Assembly: GCA_965228015.1 (NCBI GenBank) | Contig: OZ245787.1 | Span: forward strand, 1,426,001-1,490,000 | Direction of reading: 5' to 3' | DNA length: 64,000 nt | Source: SKKY01 sp965228015 | GTDB taxonomy: Bacteria > Bacillota > Peptococcia > Peptococcales > SKKY01 | Part shown: piece by piece, positions 35,482 to 44,741 of the stretch | How the letters are laid out: each line of letters starts with the position of its first letter | How positions within the stretch are numbered: position 1 is the stretch's first letter | Made by a program: the position numbers and the translations under genes | Notes under the pieces: generated by a model | Seen by the model: the letters and a program-made list of their open reading frames with translations, nothing else | What the model was told of the DNA's origin: nothing | The model's database searches: none

Positions 35482-36405
35482 ATGTCTTTTAATGATATTG
35501 TTGGTCATAGTAAACAGATAGAACAACTGAAGAATGCTGTAAGGTATAACCGAGTTCCTCACGCTTATCTTTTCTCCGGACCAGATGGTGTTGGAAAAAT
35601 GAAAACAGTGGTTGAATTTATTAAATATTTAAATTGTATTGATCAAGATACAGAAAACATTTTGTCTTGCGAAAAATGTACTAGTTGTTTAAGAATGGAA
35701 AATGAGAATCAGCCAGACTATTTTTTTATTACTGATAAAGAAGGAAGTATAAAAATAGAACAGGTTAGAAATTTAGTATCTTCCTTGTCTTTTAAGAATG
35801 TTGTTACTAAGTATAAGTGTGTTATAATTAATAACTGTGAATTAATAACCACAGAAGGAGCTAATAGTTTACTGAAAATTATTGAGGAACCTGGAGAAAA
35901 TGTAATGTTTTTTTTAATTACATCTAATGAAAACAGGGTCTTGCCAACAATAAGATCAAGAGCTCAAAAAATTAATTTCCAGCAACTTTCTCCAATAGAA
36001 TTAAAAGAACTTGCAGATATTAAAAAGATATACTCGGAAGATATTGAGTTCTATATTGATTATGCTCAGGGATCCTTCGGCAAACTATATAATATGGTAT
36101 CAGACAAAGATTTTTTAGAAGAACTAAAGGAGTTCAGGTCCATATTTCAAGAAATTAAAGAGAAGCCTTTATTTCAGGTAATGTATCAGGGGAAAGTATT
36201 TGAAAAAGACAAAAAGAAATTACTTAGATTCCTTGATTTTTATATTTATATACTGGAGAAAAATTTTTCTGATTACTCAAAAGATACAATAAAAAATATT
36301 ATTGGTGAGATAATTAAAGCACAGGAAATGCTTCTGAGAAATATAAATCCCAGATTTGTTGCAGAAATGCTGTTGATTAAAACTAAAACACTATTGAAAG
36401 GATAG
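35482..36405 (+). CDS. holB: DNA polymerase III subunit delta'
   Basis: The 307-residue clamp-loader subunit begins with FNDIVGHSKQIEQLKNAV. It has a P-loop-like SGPDGVGKMKTV, zinc cysteines CEKCTSCLRM, and an SRC-like segment changed to IRSRAQKINF. The C-terminal collar domain is divergent, as usual. It pairs with DnaX upstream. Confidence 0.92.
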   Translation: MSFNDIVGHSKQIEQLKNAVRYNRVPHAYLFSGPDGVGKMKTVVEFIKYLNCIDQDTENILSCEKCTSCLRMENENQPDYFFITDKEGSIKIEQVRNLVSSLSFKNVVTKYKCVIINNCELITTEGANSLLKIIEEPGENVMFFLITSNENRVLPTIRSRAQKINFQQLSPIELKELADIKKIYSEDIEFYIDYAQGSFGKLYNMVSDKDFLEELKEFRSIFQEIKEKPLFQVMYQGKVFEKDKKKLLRFLDFYIYILEKNFSDYSKDTIKNIIGEIIKAQEMLLRNINPRFVAEMLLIKTKTLLKG

Positions 36406-36409
36406 AGAT

Positions 36410-37138
36410 ATGCAGACAGTTATTGGAGTAAGATTTAAAAGAGCGGGAAAAATTTATTATTTTGATCCTGATATCTTTGAAATAAAAGATGGTGAACATG
36501 TGATTGTAGAAACCATTCGCGGAATTGAATATGGAACAGTTATTTATGGAAATAAAGAGGTTGTGTCAAATGAAATTATCCAGCCTCTTAAAAAGGTTAT
36601 TAGAGTAGCAACAGAAGAAGATGCTCAAAAATATAATGAAAACAAAGCCAATGAAAAGCTGGCCTTCAGAACAGGAAAAGAGAAAATAATAGAACATAAC
36701 CTTCCTATTAAATTAATTGATGTAGAATATACTTTTGACGGTGGAAAAATAATTTTTTATTTCACAGCAGAGGGACGCATCGATTTCAGGGAATTGGTTA
36801 AAGATCTTGCAGCAATTTATCATACCAGAATTGAGTTAAGGCAAATTGGAGTAAGAGATGAATCAAAAATGCTTGGTGGAATTGCAAGTTGTGGAAGAGT
36901 TTTGTGTTGTCACAGTTTCCTTTCTGATTTTGCCTCTGTTTCAATTAAAATGGCAAAACAACAGCAACTTTCTTTAAATCCAACGAAAATTTCCGGAATA
37001 TGCGGAAGGCTGATGTGTTGTTTGAAGTATGAGAATGATTTATATGAAGAGTGCGACAGACGTTGCGAAAAGAAAGCTGCGCAGAATATGGAAGAAGAAA
37101 AAATAGATCTTAATGAACTGAAAAAACTTGAAGATTAA
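36410..37138 (+). CDS. ricT: PSP1 domain protein YaaT (RicT)
   Basis: The 242-residue protein carries the PSP1 C-terminal domain and cysteine motifs GGIASCGRVLCCHSFL and ISGICGRLMCCLKYE. These match the Fe-S-binding YaaT/RicT of the RicAFT complex that affects RNase Y processing and sporulation in Bacillus. The partners RicA and RicF are not in the window. It starts 4 bases after holB. Confidence 0.92.
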   Translation: MQTVIGVRFKRAGKIYYFDPDIFEIKDGEHVIVETIRGIEYGTVIYGNKEVVSNEIIQPLKKVIRVATEEDAQKYNENKANEKLAFRTGKEKIIEHNLPIKLIDVEYTFDGGKIIFYFTAEGRIDFRELVKDLAAIYHTRIELRQIGVRDESKMLGGIASCGRVLCCHSFLSDFASVSIKMAKQQQLSLNPTKISGICGRLMCCLKYENDLYEECDRRCEKKAAQNMEEEKIDLNELKKLED

Positions 37139-37158
37139 TATATAAACAGGGTGATAGT

Positions 37159-37893
37159 ATGGAAACTCCAAATATCCGGGAAGATGAAGTTCTGGAAAAA
37201 CTTGGACTGGCCGAATACTATATTCTCCAAAAAAAAGAAGGATACCGCTTTACTATTGATCCAATATTATTAGCGGGTTTTACTGAAACGGGATATCATG
37301 ACAAAATACTTGATTTAGGAACGGGGGGGGATTCTCCCTTTTTATTGCAAAAAAATAACCGGGAAAAAGAGTTATTGATAATAGGGATTGATATCCAAAG
37401 AGAATATATTGATATAGCTTTAAGAAGTAAGAAAATTAATAAAACTGAAAATATAAATTTTTTGGAGATTGACATCAAAAGGATTCCTGCTAATTTCAGG
37501 AATCCTTTTGATGTAGTAGTTACCAATTCTCCCTTTTTTAAGGTTAATGAAGGTAAAATTAATCATAAGAAAGATATTGCCTTATCCTGTCATGAGCTGG
37601 AAGTTGATTTTTCGCAAATTATAAAAGCGGCTACCTAGTCACTAAAAGAAAATGGCAAATTCTTTTTTGTTCACAGAAGTGAACAGTTAATGGAAATTGG
37701 CAGGACTCTTAACCAAGTAGGATTAAATTTTAGCAGAATCCGATTAATATATAACGATGAAAAAACATCTTCGAAATTATTCCTGGGTGAAGCAGTTAAA
37801 AGAAAAAATCCCCAGCTTAAGGTTTTACCTCCATTAATAATTTACGATGATAGCGGTAAATACAAGGAAGAAGTGAGGTGTCTTTATGACTGA
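37159..37893 (+). pseudogene. tRNA1(Val) adenine-methyltransferase-like protein (YabB), broken
   Basis: The location between yaaT and rsmI and the motifs YRFTIDPILLAGF and ILDLGTG identify the YabB/TrmN6 methyltransferase. TAG at 37636 interrupts the frame just before SLKENGKFFFVHRSEQLMEI, which continues in the same frame to 37893. The catalytic NPPF/Y motif reads TNSPFF, and the SAM loop after GTGG is altered. Point changes in key motifs plus a stop argue for real decay rather than a read error. It overlaps rsmI by 8 bases. Confidence 0.82.
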
Positions 37894-38728
37894 AAAAAAG
37901 GATAAGGTTCAACTGTATGTTTGTGGGACACCAATTGGTAATCTTGAGGATATAACTTTAAGGACTATTAGAGTTCTTAAGGAGGCAGATTTTATAGCAT
38001 GTGAGGATACAAGAGTAACTAAAAAGCTTTTGAATCATCTTGAAATTCAAAAGGAATTAATTTCTTACCATGAGCATAATAAGGATGAGGCAGGAGTGAA
38101 AATTCTTCACAGAATAAAAGATGGAGAAAGATGTGCCCTGGTTTCAGATGCGGGTATGCCTGGAATAAATGATCCGGGAACAGATCTGATAAGACTTTGT
38201 CTTCAGGAGAAAATTCCTTATACAGTCCTTCCTGGACCTTCAGCATTTTTGACTGCTTTGATTTTTTCTGGAATGAAAAATGAAAAATTTACCTATGCTG
38301 GGTTTTTTCCAAGAGAAAACACTGGAAAAAAAGAAGTAAAAAAACTTCTGGATAAAGAAGAAGGTACCTTGATTTATTATGAGTCTCCTCACAGAATTCA
38401 AAAAACTACTGATTTTCTTGCTGAAAATTTTCCTGAAAGACAAATTGCTTTGGTAAGAGAGATTTCAAAAGTATATGAAGAAATGATTTCTGGAACAGCG
38501 GCAGAAGTTCAAGAGAAAATTAAAGATAGAGTTCTAAAGGGAGAATTCGTTATTATTATTGAAGGAAAAGGAGAGAGTCAGGATGATAGTTTCTCAGAAG
38601 AAGACCTTGAAACCTTGTTCAACACTCTTCTTAAAGACGGATTAACAAAAAAAGAAGCAATGAAAAAAATGGCGGAGATAAGTGGCCATAGTAAAAATGA
38701 TATTTATCAGAAATTTATGATAAAATAG
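37886..38728 (+). CDS. rsmI: 16S rRNA (cytidine(1402)-2'-O)-methyltransferase RsmI
   Basis: The 280-residue tetrapyrrole-methylase-fold enzyme shows VCGTPIGNLEDITLRTIRVL, CEDTRVTKKLL, VSDAGMPGINDPG and YESPHRIQ. It modifies C1402 in the 16S decoding centre. AAGAAGTGAGGTGTCTTTATG supplies the ribosome site within the preceding pseudogene. Confidence 0.96.
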   Translation: MTEKKDKVQLYVCGTPIGNLEDITLRTIRVLKEADFIACEDTRVTKKLLNHLEIQKELISYHEHNKDEAGVKILHRIKDGERCALVSDAGMPGINDPGTDLIRLCLQEKIPYTVLPGPSAFLTALIFSGMKNEKFTYAGFFPRENTGKKEVKKLLDKEEGTLIYYESPHRIQKTTDFLAENFPERQIALVREISKVYEEMISGTAAEVQEKIKDRVLKGEFVIIIEGKGESQDDSFSEEDLETLFNTLLKDGLTKKEAMKKMAEISGHSKNDIYQKFMIK

Positions 38729-38757
38729 AACAAATATTTTACAGGAGTGGATTATCA

Positions 38758-40677
38758 ATGAAAAAAACTTTTTATATCACAACCCCAATTTATTATCCAA
38801 GTGCAAACTTACATATCGGCCATGCATTAACTACCGTTATGGCTGATACAATGAGCAGATATAAAAAAATGAACGACTTTGATGTGTTTTTTCTTACCGG
38901 CTCAGATGAACATGGACAAAAAATAGAGAGAACTGCAAAAGAAAATAATATGGAGCCAAAGGCTTATGTTGACAATATAGTTGCTGGTTTTAAAGATTTA
39001 TGGGAAAAGCTGGATATAGAGTATGATGATTTTATAAGAACTACTGATGAAAGACATAAAGAAACAGTACATTATATTTTTAAAAAGATATATGAACAGG
39101 GAGATGTTTATAAATCTATATATGAAGGAAAATATTGTACCCCTTGTGAAACATTTTTTACAGAAAGACAGCTTGTGGATGGCAAATGTCCGGATTGTGG
39201 CAGGGATGTAGAGACAATTAAAGAGGAAAGCTATTTCTTTAAAATGTCTAAATACGAAGAGAGATTATTAAAATATATTGAAAAAAATCCTGATTTTATT
39301 CAGCCTCAAACAAGAAAAAATGAAATGATCAACTTCATCAAACAGGGACTTGAGGATCTATGCGTTTCAAGAACAACTTTCAAATGGGGGATTCCGGTTC
39401 CTATTGAAGAAGGCCATGTAGTTTATGTTTGGTTTGATGCTTTAACGAATTATATTTCAGCCTTGGGATATGGAAGAGAAGATAAAGAGTTGTTTGATAA
39501 GTTCTGGCCTGCGGATATACATCTTGTTGGCAAAGATATTGTAAGATTCCATACTATAATTTGGCCAATAATTCTTATGGCTGCAGAGTTAGAGCTGCCA
39601 AAGAAAGCATATGGTCATGGCTGGCTCCTTTTAGATAGTGGAAAAATGTCTAAGTCTAAGGGGAATATTGTAGATCCTAAAGTGCTTATCCAAAAATATG
39701 GCGTGGATGTTATAAGATATTTCCTTCTAAGAGAAATCCCTGCGGGCCAAGATGGCTTTTATTCTGAAGAAGCATTAATTACAAGATATAATGTTGATTT
39801 AGCCAATGATTATGGAAATTTGGTTTCCAGAACAGTTGCAATGGTTTTTAAGTATTTTGATGGAGTATTACCGGAACCAGTTAATGTTCAGGATATTGAT
39901 AAAGATCTTCAAAATGTAGCTCTCGATGCTTACAAAAAAGCATCTGAGCATATTGATAAGCTGGATTTTAGTAACGGACTTGCTGAAATATGGAAAATAG
40001 TAAACAGAGGGAATAAATATATAGATGAAACTGCTCCCTGGATTTTAGCTAAAAACCCTGAAGACAGAGAAAGACTAGGTACTGTTTTATATAATTTAAT
40101 TGAGGCTATTAGAATAGTGACAGTTATGATAAAGCCAGCTATGCCAAATGTAACAGCAAAAGTTCAGAAACAGATTCCATTTAATTTTGCTGATGCTCAG
40201 TGGAATGAAGCTGGGGTATGGGGCAAAATGGATGTTGGAACCCTGCTTTCAAAGGGTGAAACTTTATTCCCAAGAATTGACTTAAGCTCCCTGGAAATTG
40301 AGTCACCAGCAGAAGAGGAAAAACAAGAGCCTCTTGTGTTAAAAGAAGATATAGATTATGCAGATTTTGCAAAGCTAGATCTTAGAGTGGCAAAAATATT
40401 AAAAGCTGAAAAAGTTGAAAAGGCTGATAAATTATTAAAATTTGAAGTTGAGCTTGGCAGTGAAATAAGAACGGTGGTATCTGGAATTGCCAAATTTTAT
40501 AAACCGGAAGATCTTATTGGAAAAAAAGTAATTCTTGTTGCCAATTTAAAGCCGGCAAAAATCAGAGGAATTGTATCCCAAGGCATGATTTTATCAGCAT
40601 CATTAGAGGATGACTCTGATCTGGAAGTAGTAACAATTAATAAAGACTTCTCTTCAGGTAAAACATCTGTTAATTAA
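38758..40677 (+). CDS. metG: methionyl-tRNA synthetase
   Basis: The 639-residue class I synthetase has the HIGH motif in NLHIGHALTTV, a zinc knuckle (CTPCETFF and CPDCGRD), KMSKSKGNIVDP, and a C-terminal EMAP-type tRNA-binding domain (DYADFAKLDLRVAKILKAEK). The start follows ACAGGAGTGGATTATCAATG. The order rsmI-metG-tatD-rnmV-rsmA matches Bacillus, but no abrB lies between rsmI and metG. Confidence 0.97.
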   Translation: MKKTFYITTPIYYPSANLHIGHALTTVMADTMSRYKKMNDFDVFFLTGSDEHGQKIERTAKENNMEPKAYVDNIVAGFKDLWEKLDIEYDDFIRTTDERHKETVHYIFKKIYEQGDVYKSIYEGKYCTPCETFFTERQLVDGKCPDCGRDVETIKEESYFFKMSKYEERLLKYIEKNPDFIQPQTRKNEMINFIKQGLEDLCVSRTTFKWGIPVPIEEGHVVYVWFDALTNYISALGYGREDKELFDKFWPADIHLVGKDIVRFHTIIWPIILMAAELELPKKAYGHGWLLLDSGKMSKSKGNIVDPKVLIQKYGVDVIRYFLLREIPAGQDGFYSEEALITRYNVDLANDYGNLVSRTVAMVFKYFDGVLPEPVNVQDIDKDLQNVALDAYKKASEHIDKLDFSNGLAEIWKIVNRGNKYIDETAPWILAKNPEDRERLGTVLYNLIEAIRIVTVMIKPAMPNVTAKVQKQIPFNFADAQWNEAGVWGKMDVGTLLSKGETLFPRIDLSSLEIESPAEEEKQEPLVLKEDIDYADFAKLDLRVAKILKAEKVEKADKLLKFEVELGSEIRTVVSGIAKFYKPEDLIGKKVILVANLKPAKIRGIVSQGMILSASLEDDSDLEVVTINKDFSSGKTSVN

Positions 40678-40697
40678 AAAATCAGAGGTGTTATAAA

Positions 40698-41471
40698 TTG
40701 TTTTTTGATACACACGCTCATCTTGAAGACAATAAATTTAAAGATGATTTGGAACAGGTAATTGAAGATATAAAAAATTCTGATACATCACTAGTCCTTA
40801 ATGTGGGCTTTAATGATGAACATATTAAGAAAAGTCTGGAGCTTTCTGATAAATATGATTTTATTTATTCGGCGGTTGGGCTACATCCTTCTGACAGCCT
40901 GGAGGCTGAAAGTGATTCTTACTGGGAAAATCTTTATAACTATGGGAAATATCCAAAAGTTAAAGCTATTGGAGAGATAGGCCTGGACTACTATTGGGAC
41001 AGAGCTCCCAGAGAGCATCAGAAAAAAGTTTTTGTGAGACAGATTGATATTGCAAAAGAGCTTCAAATGCCAATAATTATTCATGACAGAGATGCTCATG
41101 GTGATGTTCTTGAGATTGTTAAAAAGGAAAAAGCCGGGACGAATGGTGGTGCATTCCACGCCTATTCGGGAAGTCTGGAAATGGCCAGGGAAGTTATAAA
41201 AGAAGGTTTTTACATTTCAATTGGAGGGGTTATTACCTTTCAAAATGCTAAAAAATTAGTGGAAATAGTAAAAGAAGTGCCTTTGGAATATATTTTAATC
41301 GAAACAGATTCTCCCTATTTAACGCCTCATCCTTATAGGGGGAAAAGAAATGACCCTACTAAAGTTAAATATGTTGCAGAAAAAATAGCTGAAATAAAGG
41401 GAGCTTCAATTGAGATAGTTGCAAGGGAAACAATGAAAAATGGCAGGGAGCTTTTTAGAATTGAAAATTAA
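40698..41471 (+). CDS. tatD: TatD family metal-dependent hydrolase
   Basis: The 257-residue TIM-barrel nuclease-like enzyme has FFDTHAHLEDNKF, IGEIGLDYYWDRAP, IIIHDRDAHGDV and LIETDSPYLTPHPYRGKRN. These contain the metal ligands. It starts at TTG 40698 after AGAGGTGTTATAAA. It overlaps rnmV. Confidence 0.94.
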   Translation: MFFDTHAHLEDNKFKDDLEQVIEDIKNSDTSLVLNVGFNDEHIKKSLELSDKYDFIYSAVGLHPSDSLEAESDSYWENLYNYGKYPKVKAIGEIGLDYYWDRAPREHQKKVFVRQIDIAKELQMPIIIHDRDAHGDVLEIVKKEKAGTNGGAFHAYSGSLEMAREVIKEGFYISIGGVITFQNAKKLVEIVKEVPLEYILIETDSPYLTPHPYRGKRNDPTKVKYVAEKIAEIKGASIEIVARETMKNGRELFRIEN

Positions 41472-42039
41472 AGAGATAATAGTAGTTGAAGGCCGGGATG
41501 ATGTCAGGGCTGTTAAAGCAGCAGTAGATGCAGAATGCATAACTACTTCCGGTCTTGGACTTAATGATGAAATAATGAAAACTATAAAAACCGGGGTCGA
41601 GAGAAAAGGAATTATTATTTTTACAGATCCAGACTATCCTGGGGATAAAATAAGGAAAATGGTTAAGGCTGTTGTTCCGGATGCTAAAGAAGCTTTTTTG
41701 AAAAGAGAAGATGCAATAAATCCTAAAACTGGGAAATTTGGTATTGAGTTTGCATCTCCTTCTGCAATAATTGAGGCTTTGAAGAATGTAAAGGTAACTA
41801 TAAATTCTATGGAAGAAGAATATTCCTGGGATGATATGATTCACTATGGCTTAGCAGGTATGCCTGATTCAGGAGCCCGGAGAGAATATTTGTCGGACTT
41901 CTTTGGGATAGGCCATGCTAATGGAAAGCAATTTTTGAAGAAAATAAATGCTTTTGATATAAAAAGAACAGACCTTGAAGAAAAAATCAAAGAATGGCTG
42001 GAAAATAATGAAAACAAGCGATTTGTTAAAAAAACATAA
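41461..42039 (+). CDS. rnmV: ribonuclease M5
   Basis: The 192-residue enzyme matures 5S rRNA. The N-terminal Toprim domain shows EIIVVEGRDDVRAVKAAV, and FTDPDYPGDKIRKMV contains the metal-binding DPD. TTG 41461 is favoured by AGGGAG upstream and the protein's usual beginning. It overlaps tatD by 11 bases and rsmA by 32. Confidence 0.93.
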   Translation: MKIKEIIVVEGRDDVRAVKAAVDAECITTSGLGLNDEIMKTIKTGVERKGIIIFTDPDYPGDKIRKMVKAVVPDAKEAFLKREDAINPKTGKFGIEFASPSAIIEALKNVKVTINSMEEEYSWDDMIHYGLAGMPDSGARREYLSDFFGIGHANGKQFLKKINAFDIKRTDLEEKIKEWLENNENKRFVKKT

Positions 42040-42844
42040 TTTTAAATTTAAAAAAAGATTTGGCCAGAATTTTATAACAGATTTAAATCTTTTGGAAAGA
42101 ATTGCAGATGCTGGAAATATTTCTAAAGAAGATGTTGTTTTGGAAATAGGACCAGGTGCAGGAACCTTGACTAAAGTACTTGCAGAAAAAGCTGGACACG
42201 TTATTGCTTTAGAGATTGACAGGACTTTGATTCCGATACTGGAAGAGCAGTTTAAAAATTATCCGAACATCACTGTAGTAAATGAAGATGCTTTAAAGGT
42301 TAATTTTGACGAAGTAGTTAAAAACTATTGTAATGAAATTTCTGAATATAAGATTATTGCCAATCTTCCATACTATATTACAACACCATTATTATTTAAT
42401 GCTCTTGAGAGGGCAGAACTTCTTTCTGAGATGGTTGTTATGGTTCAAAAGGAGGTTGGGGAAAGACTTCAGGCAAGTCCTGGTACAAAGGATTACGGAG
42501 CTCTTACCTTGATGGCAAATTATTATGCTGAAGTACAATATATGTTTACGGTATCTAAAAAACTTTTTTCTCCAGAGCCTGAGGTAGACTCCGCTATTGT
42601 AAAATTCAAAAAACATGACAAAAGACCCTTAAATTTAAAAGAGGAAGAAGTTTTTAAAAAAATTGTAAAAGCCTCTTTTTCACAAAGAAGAAAAACATTT
42701 CTTAACTCAATTAAAACTCTGGAGCTGGATAAAGAAAAAGTGATCTCCTTCTTAAATGAGGCGGAGTATGGAGAAAAGGTCCGTGGAGAAGAACTTCCTT
42801 TGAAAGTGTATCTGGAAATGGGAAAATATTTTTCAGAAAAATAA
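42008..42844 (+). CDS. rsmA: 16S rRNA dimethyladenosine transferase RsmA (KsgA)
   Basis: The 278-residue protein has KKRFGQNFITDLNLLERIAD, the SAM loop VLEIGPGAGTLTKVLAE and the catalytic NLPYYITTPLLF. It dimethylates A1518/A1519. ATG 42008 gives the family N-terminus, although the upstream ribosome site is weak because it lies within rnmV. Confidence 0.96.
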   Translation: MKTSDLLKKHNFKFKKRFGQNFITDLNLLERIADAGNISKEDVVLEIGPGAGTLTKVLAEKAGHVIALEIDRTLIPILEEQFKNYPNITVVNEDALKVNFDEVVKNYCNEISEYKIIANLPYYITTPLLFNALERAELLSEMVVMVQKEVGERLQASPGTKDYGALTLMANYYAEVQYMFTVSKKLFSPEPEVDSAIVKFKKHDKRPLNLKEEEVFKKIVKASFSQRRKTFLNSIKTLELDKEKVISFLNEAEYGEKVRGEELPLKVYLEMGKYFSEK

Positions 42845-42870
42845 CAAAAGTATAAATTTAAATTAACATA

Positions 42871-42899
42871 TTGACAGTCTAAATTTCAGTAGGTATAAT
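42871..42899 (+). promoter_or_regulatory. veg promoter P1
   Basis: Consensus TTGACA and TATAAT are exactly 17 bases apart. Confidence 0.9.
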
Positions 42900-42910
42900 A
42901 TTTGCTTTAT

Positions 42911-42939
42911 TTGACAACAGACGCAAACTGTTATATAAT
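42911..42939 (+). promoter_or_regulatory. veg promoter P2
   Basis: A second perfect TTGACA-17-TATAAT lies 40 bp after P1. Tandem strong promoters before veg are also known in Bacillus subtilis. Confidence 0.9.
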
Positions 42940-42968
42940 AAAATTATTAAATTGTAAAGGGTGATCTT

Positions 42969-43238
42969 ATGTCGATAAACAAAGAAGTATTGACAGAAAT
43001 AAAGGAAAATTTACAGCCCTATATTGGAACATCCATACAGCTAAGAGCAAACAAAGGCAGAAAAAAGGTTGTGGAGCGTACGGGGGTTCTTGAAAGCACT
43101 TATCCTAATATTTTTATTGTAAAAATAAAGGAGAGGGAATCAGAACGCAGAGTTTCCTTCTGTTATTCAGATATTCTTACAGATAATGTTATGCTAACCG
43201 TTACTAAAAATGGTGAACCAATGAATTTTACGTTTTAA
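42969..43238 (+). CDS. veg: Veg protein
   Basis: The 89-residue protein carries the Veg pattern IGTSIQLRANKGRKKVVERTG and IFIVKIKERE. In Bacillus, Veg is abundant and influences biofilm formation. Two consensus promoters drive it here. AAAGGGTGATCTTATG is the start. Its terminator has been split by an IS element. Confidence 0.93.
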   Translation: MSINKEVLTEIKENLQPYIGTSIQLRANKGRKKVVERTGVLESTYPNIFIVKIKERESERRVSFCYSDILTDNVMLTVTKNGEPMNFTF

Positions 43239-43264
43239 CTAATAACATAAATATATATACTTTA

Positions 43265-43280
43265 GAGAGCATTTCTTAAA
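43265..43280 (+). terminator. left half of veg terminator, split by IS
   Basis: GAGCATTT plus the loop bases CTTA and the first AA lie here. The rest, AAATGCTC and a run of eight T, is at 44673-44690. Removing the IS and one target duplication restores a perfect 8-bp hairpin with a 4-base loop. Confidence 0.85.
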
Positions 43281-43327
43281 GGTGCTTTGTCAAATGTTGG
43301 GGTAACCCAATTAGATTAGATTCCATG

Positions 43328-43358
43328 AGTACCGCATTGAAAAATGCGGTACTTTTTT
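43328..43358 (+). terminator. terminator carried inside ISL3 copy 2
   Basis: The same 11-bp GTACCGCATT hairpin with GAAA loop and T tract as in copy 1. It faces transcripts arriving from veg. Confidence 0.85.
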
Positions 43359-43367
43359 AAATTGTTT

Positions 43368-44546
43368 TTAGTTCATTACGTGCATTATTCTGTTTTTGAA
43401 TCTCCAAAAATTTCTTACACCATAAGCATTTCTTTTTAAAACCTTAATTTTGTTGTTAACTCCTTCTGTATATCCGTTAGTATAAGTACAAGTAAATGAA
43501 TTAAGAATATATTTCTGCCAGTTGAAAATGGTTCTGGAGCATTTATCGAATTCTTCAAGCTCACAGGACATAACAAACATATACCAGGCTTTCAAATTCT
43601 TTTTTGCACTTTCTAAATCACTGCTGTCAACAAAGTTATAAAATTTTTCTTTTAACATATAAGCTTTTTGCAGTTTCTCAGAAGTAGCAAGCATAACGTT
43701 TACCTGGTCAATTTCTTCAGGAGTTAAATACTTCATTCTTTTTAAGAGAAGGGAGCGACTTCTTTTGAAATATCTTCGCCTTTCCTTGGCAAATTTCTTT
43801 TGCTCATCTTTCCTAATTCTTTCAAATGCCCAAGTGACCTGCCTAATGAAATGGAATTTATCGATAATGATAGTTGCATTTTTAAAATATGTTTCAATAA
43901 TATCCTTGTAAGGTTGCCACATATCCATAATGAAGTATTTTACTTTATCCCTGTCATTGAATTTCCTGAAATAGTCCGATAAAATGTGTTGTTCTCTTCC
44001 GTGAAGAATATCAAGTACCTTCTTGTTTTGGGGATCAGTTAATATGCACTGGTACTTTTTGCCCCCGGCATTACCTTTAAATTCATCAATAGAGATTGCT
44101 TCGGGCAATTTTGTTAGGGAATAGTTTATGAATCTAAAAAGCCTGAGAGCCGTTGATGGTGAAATATTATTCTCTTTGGCAATATCAGATACAGAGTAAA
44201 CATTTTTCATTCGAGTAATTATGTATTTTATCAGCCTGCTGGTCATTCTTTGATAGCGGGGGAGAAAATCATTTTTTTCGTAGAATTTTTTATTGCAGTA
44301 ATTACAAACGTACCTTCTTTTTTTGTAGTAAAGGTAGGTTTTCTTCCCTGAGATGGAAATATCTTTTATCATTTGAATTCTGTAATCATGAACTTTATTG
44401 GTTTGTTGATGGCATTTGGGGCAATTGTGAGTTTTAATCTCCAGAGAAAAAGGAAAGGACGTTGAATCAGAAGAAGTTTCTAATTGTTCTAAAATTATCC
44501 CTTTAAAACCAATTAATTTTTTAATATAATAGTTATTACAGAGCAT
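43368..44546 (-). CDS. ISL3-family transposase, copy 2 (intact)
   Basis: The protein has 392 residues from the ATG after AAGGAGGAATTTACTT. It differs from copy 1 at a handful of residues, for example CPKCHQQ in place of YPKCHQQ, which restores a full CXXC zinc ligand pair. It is the best candidate for an active transposase here. Catalytic segments are as in copy 1. Confidence 0.94.
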   Translation of the reverse strand: MLCNNYYIKKLIGFKGIILEQLETSSDSTSFPFSLEIKTHNCPKCHQQTNKVHDYRIQMIKDISISGKKTYLYYKKRRYVCNYCNKKFYEKNDFLPRYQRMTSRLIKYIITRMKNVYSVSDIAKENNISPSTALRLFRFINYSLTKLPEAISIDEFKGNAGGKKYQCILTDPQNKKVLDILHGREQHILSDYFRKFNDRDKVKYFIMDMWQPYKDIIETYFKNATIIIDKFHFIRQVTWAFERIRKDEQKKFAKERRRYFKRSRSLLLKRMKYLTPEEIDQVNVMLATSEKLQKAYMLKEKFYNFVDSSDLESAKKNLKAWYMFVMSCELEEFDKCSRTIFNWQKYILNSFTCTYTNGYTEGVNNKIKVLKRNAYGVRNFWRFKNRIMHVMN

Positions 44547-44741
44547 AAGTAAATTCCTCCTTAGATTACAGTGGGTGTTCTCTAATATGGATTTACCCAA
44601 TGCTCTGTATTTTTTCGCAAAAAAATGTCAGAATGGTTTTTACCACCCCAACATTTATTGTAGAACCTTCTTAAAATGCTCTTTTTTTTGTGTAGAAATA
44701 TTGATAGAATAATCTTGCTGAGAATAAGGCGGGTGAATCTT

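Larger units (their letters stand above)
43281..44667 (-). mobile_element. ISL3-type insertion sequence, copy 2
   Basis: The 1387-bp element is flanked by a perfect 8-bp duplication TTCTTAAA (43273-43280 and 44668-44675). Ends are GGTGCTTTGTCAAATGTTGG and, reversed, GGTTCTACAATAAATGTTGG. The target is centred on the loop of the veg terminator. Confidence 0.95.

Noticed and set aside
2187..37638. In-frame TAG codons in noc, GH26 and yabB as a sign of pyrrolysine or TAG recoding
   Set aside because: TAG is an ordinary stop for several intact genes here, such as rplI, holB and glnA. Two of the three genes also carry frameshifts and the third has lost a catalytic motif, so decay explains the stops better.
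38729..38757. T-box or SAM riboswitch upstream of metG or the met operon
   Set aside because: Only 29 bases precede metG and fewer than 70 precede the metH part, too short for either riboswitch.
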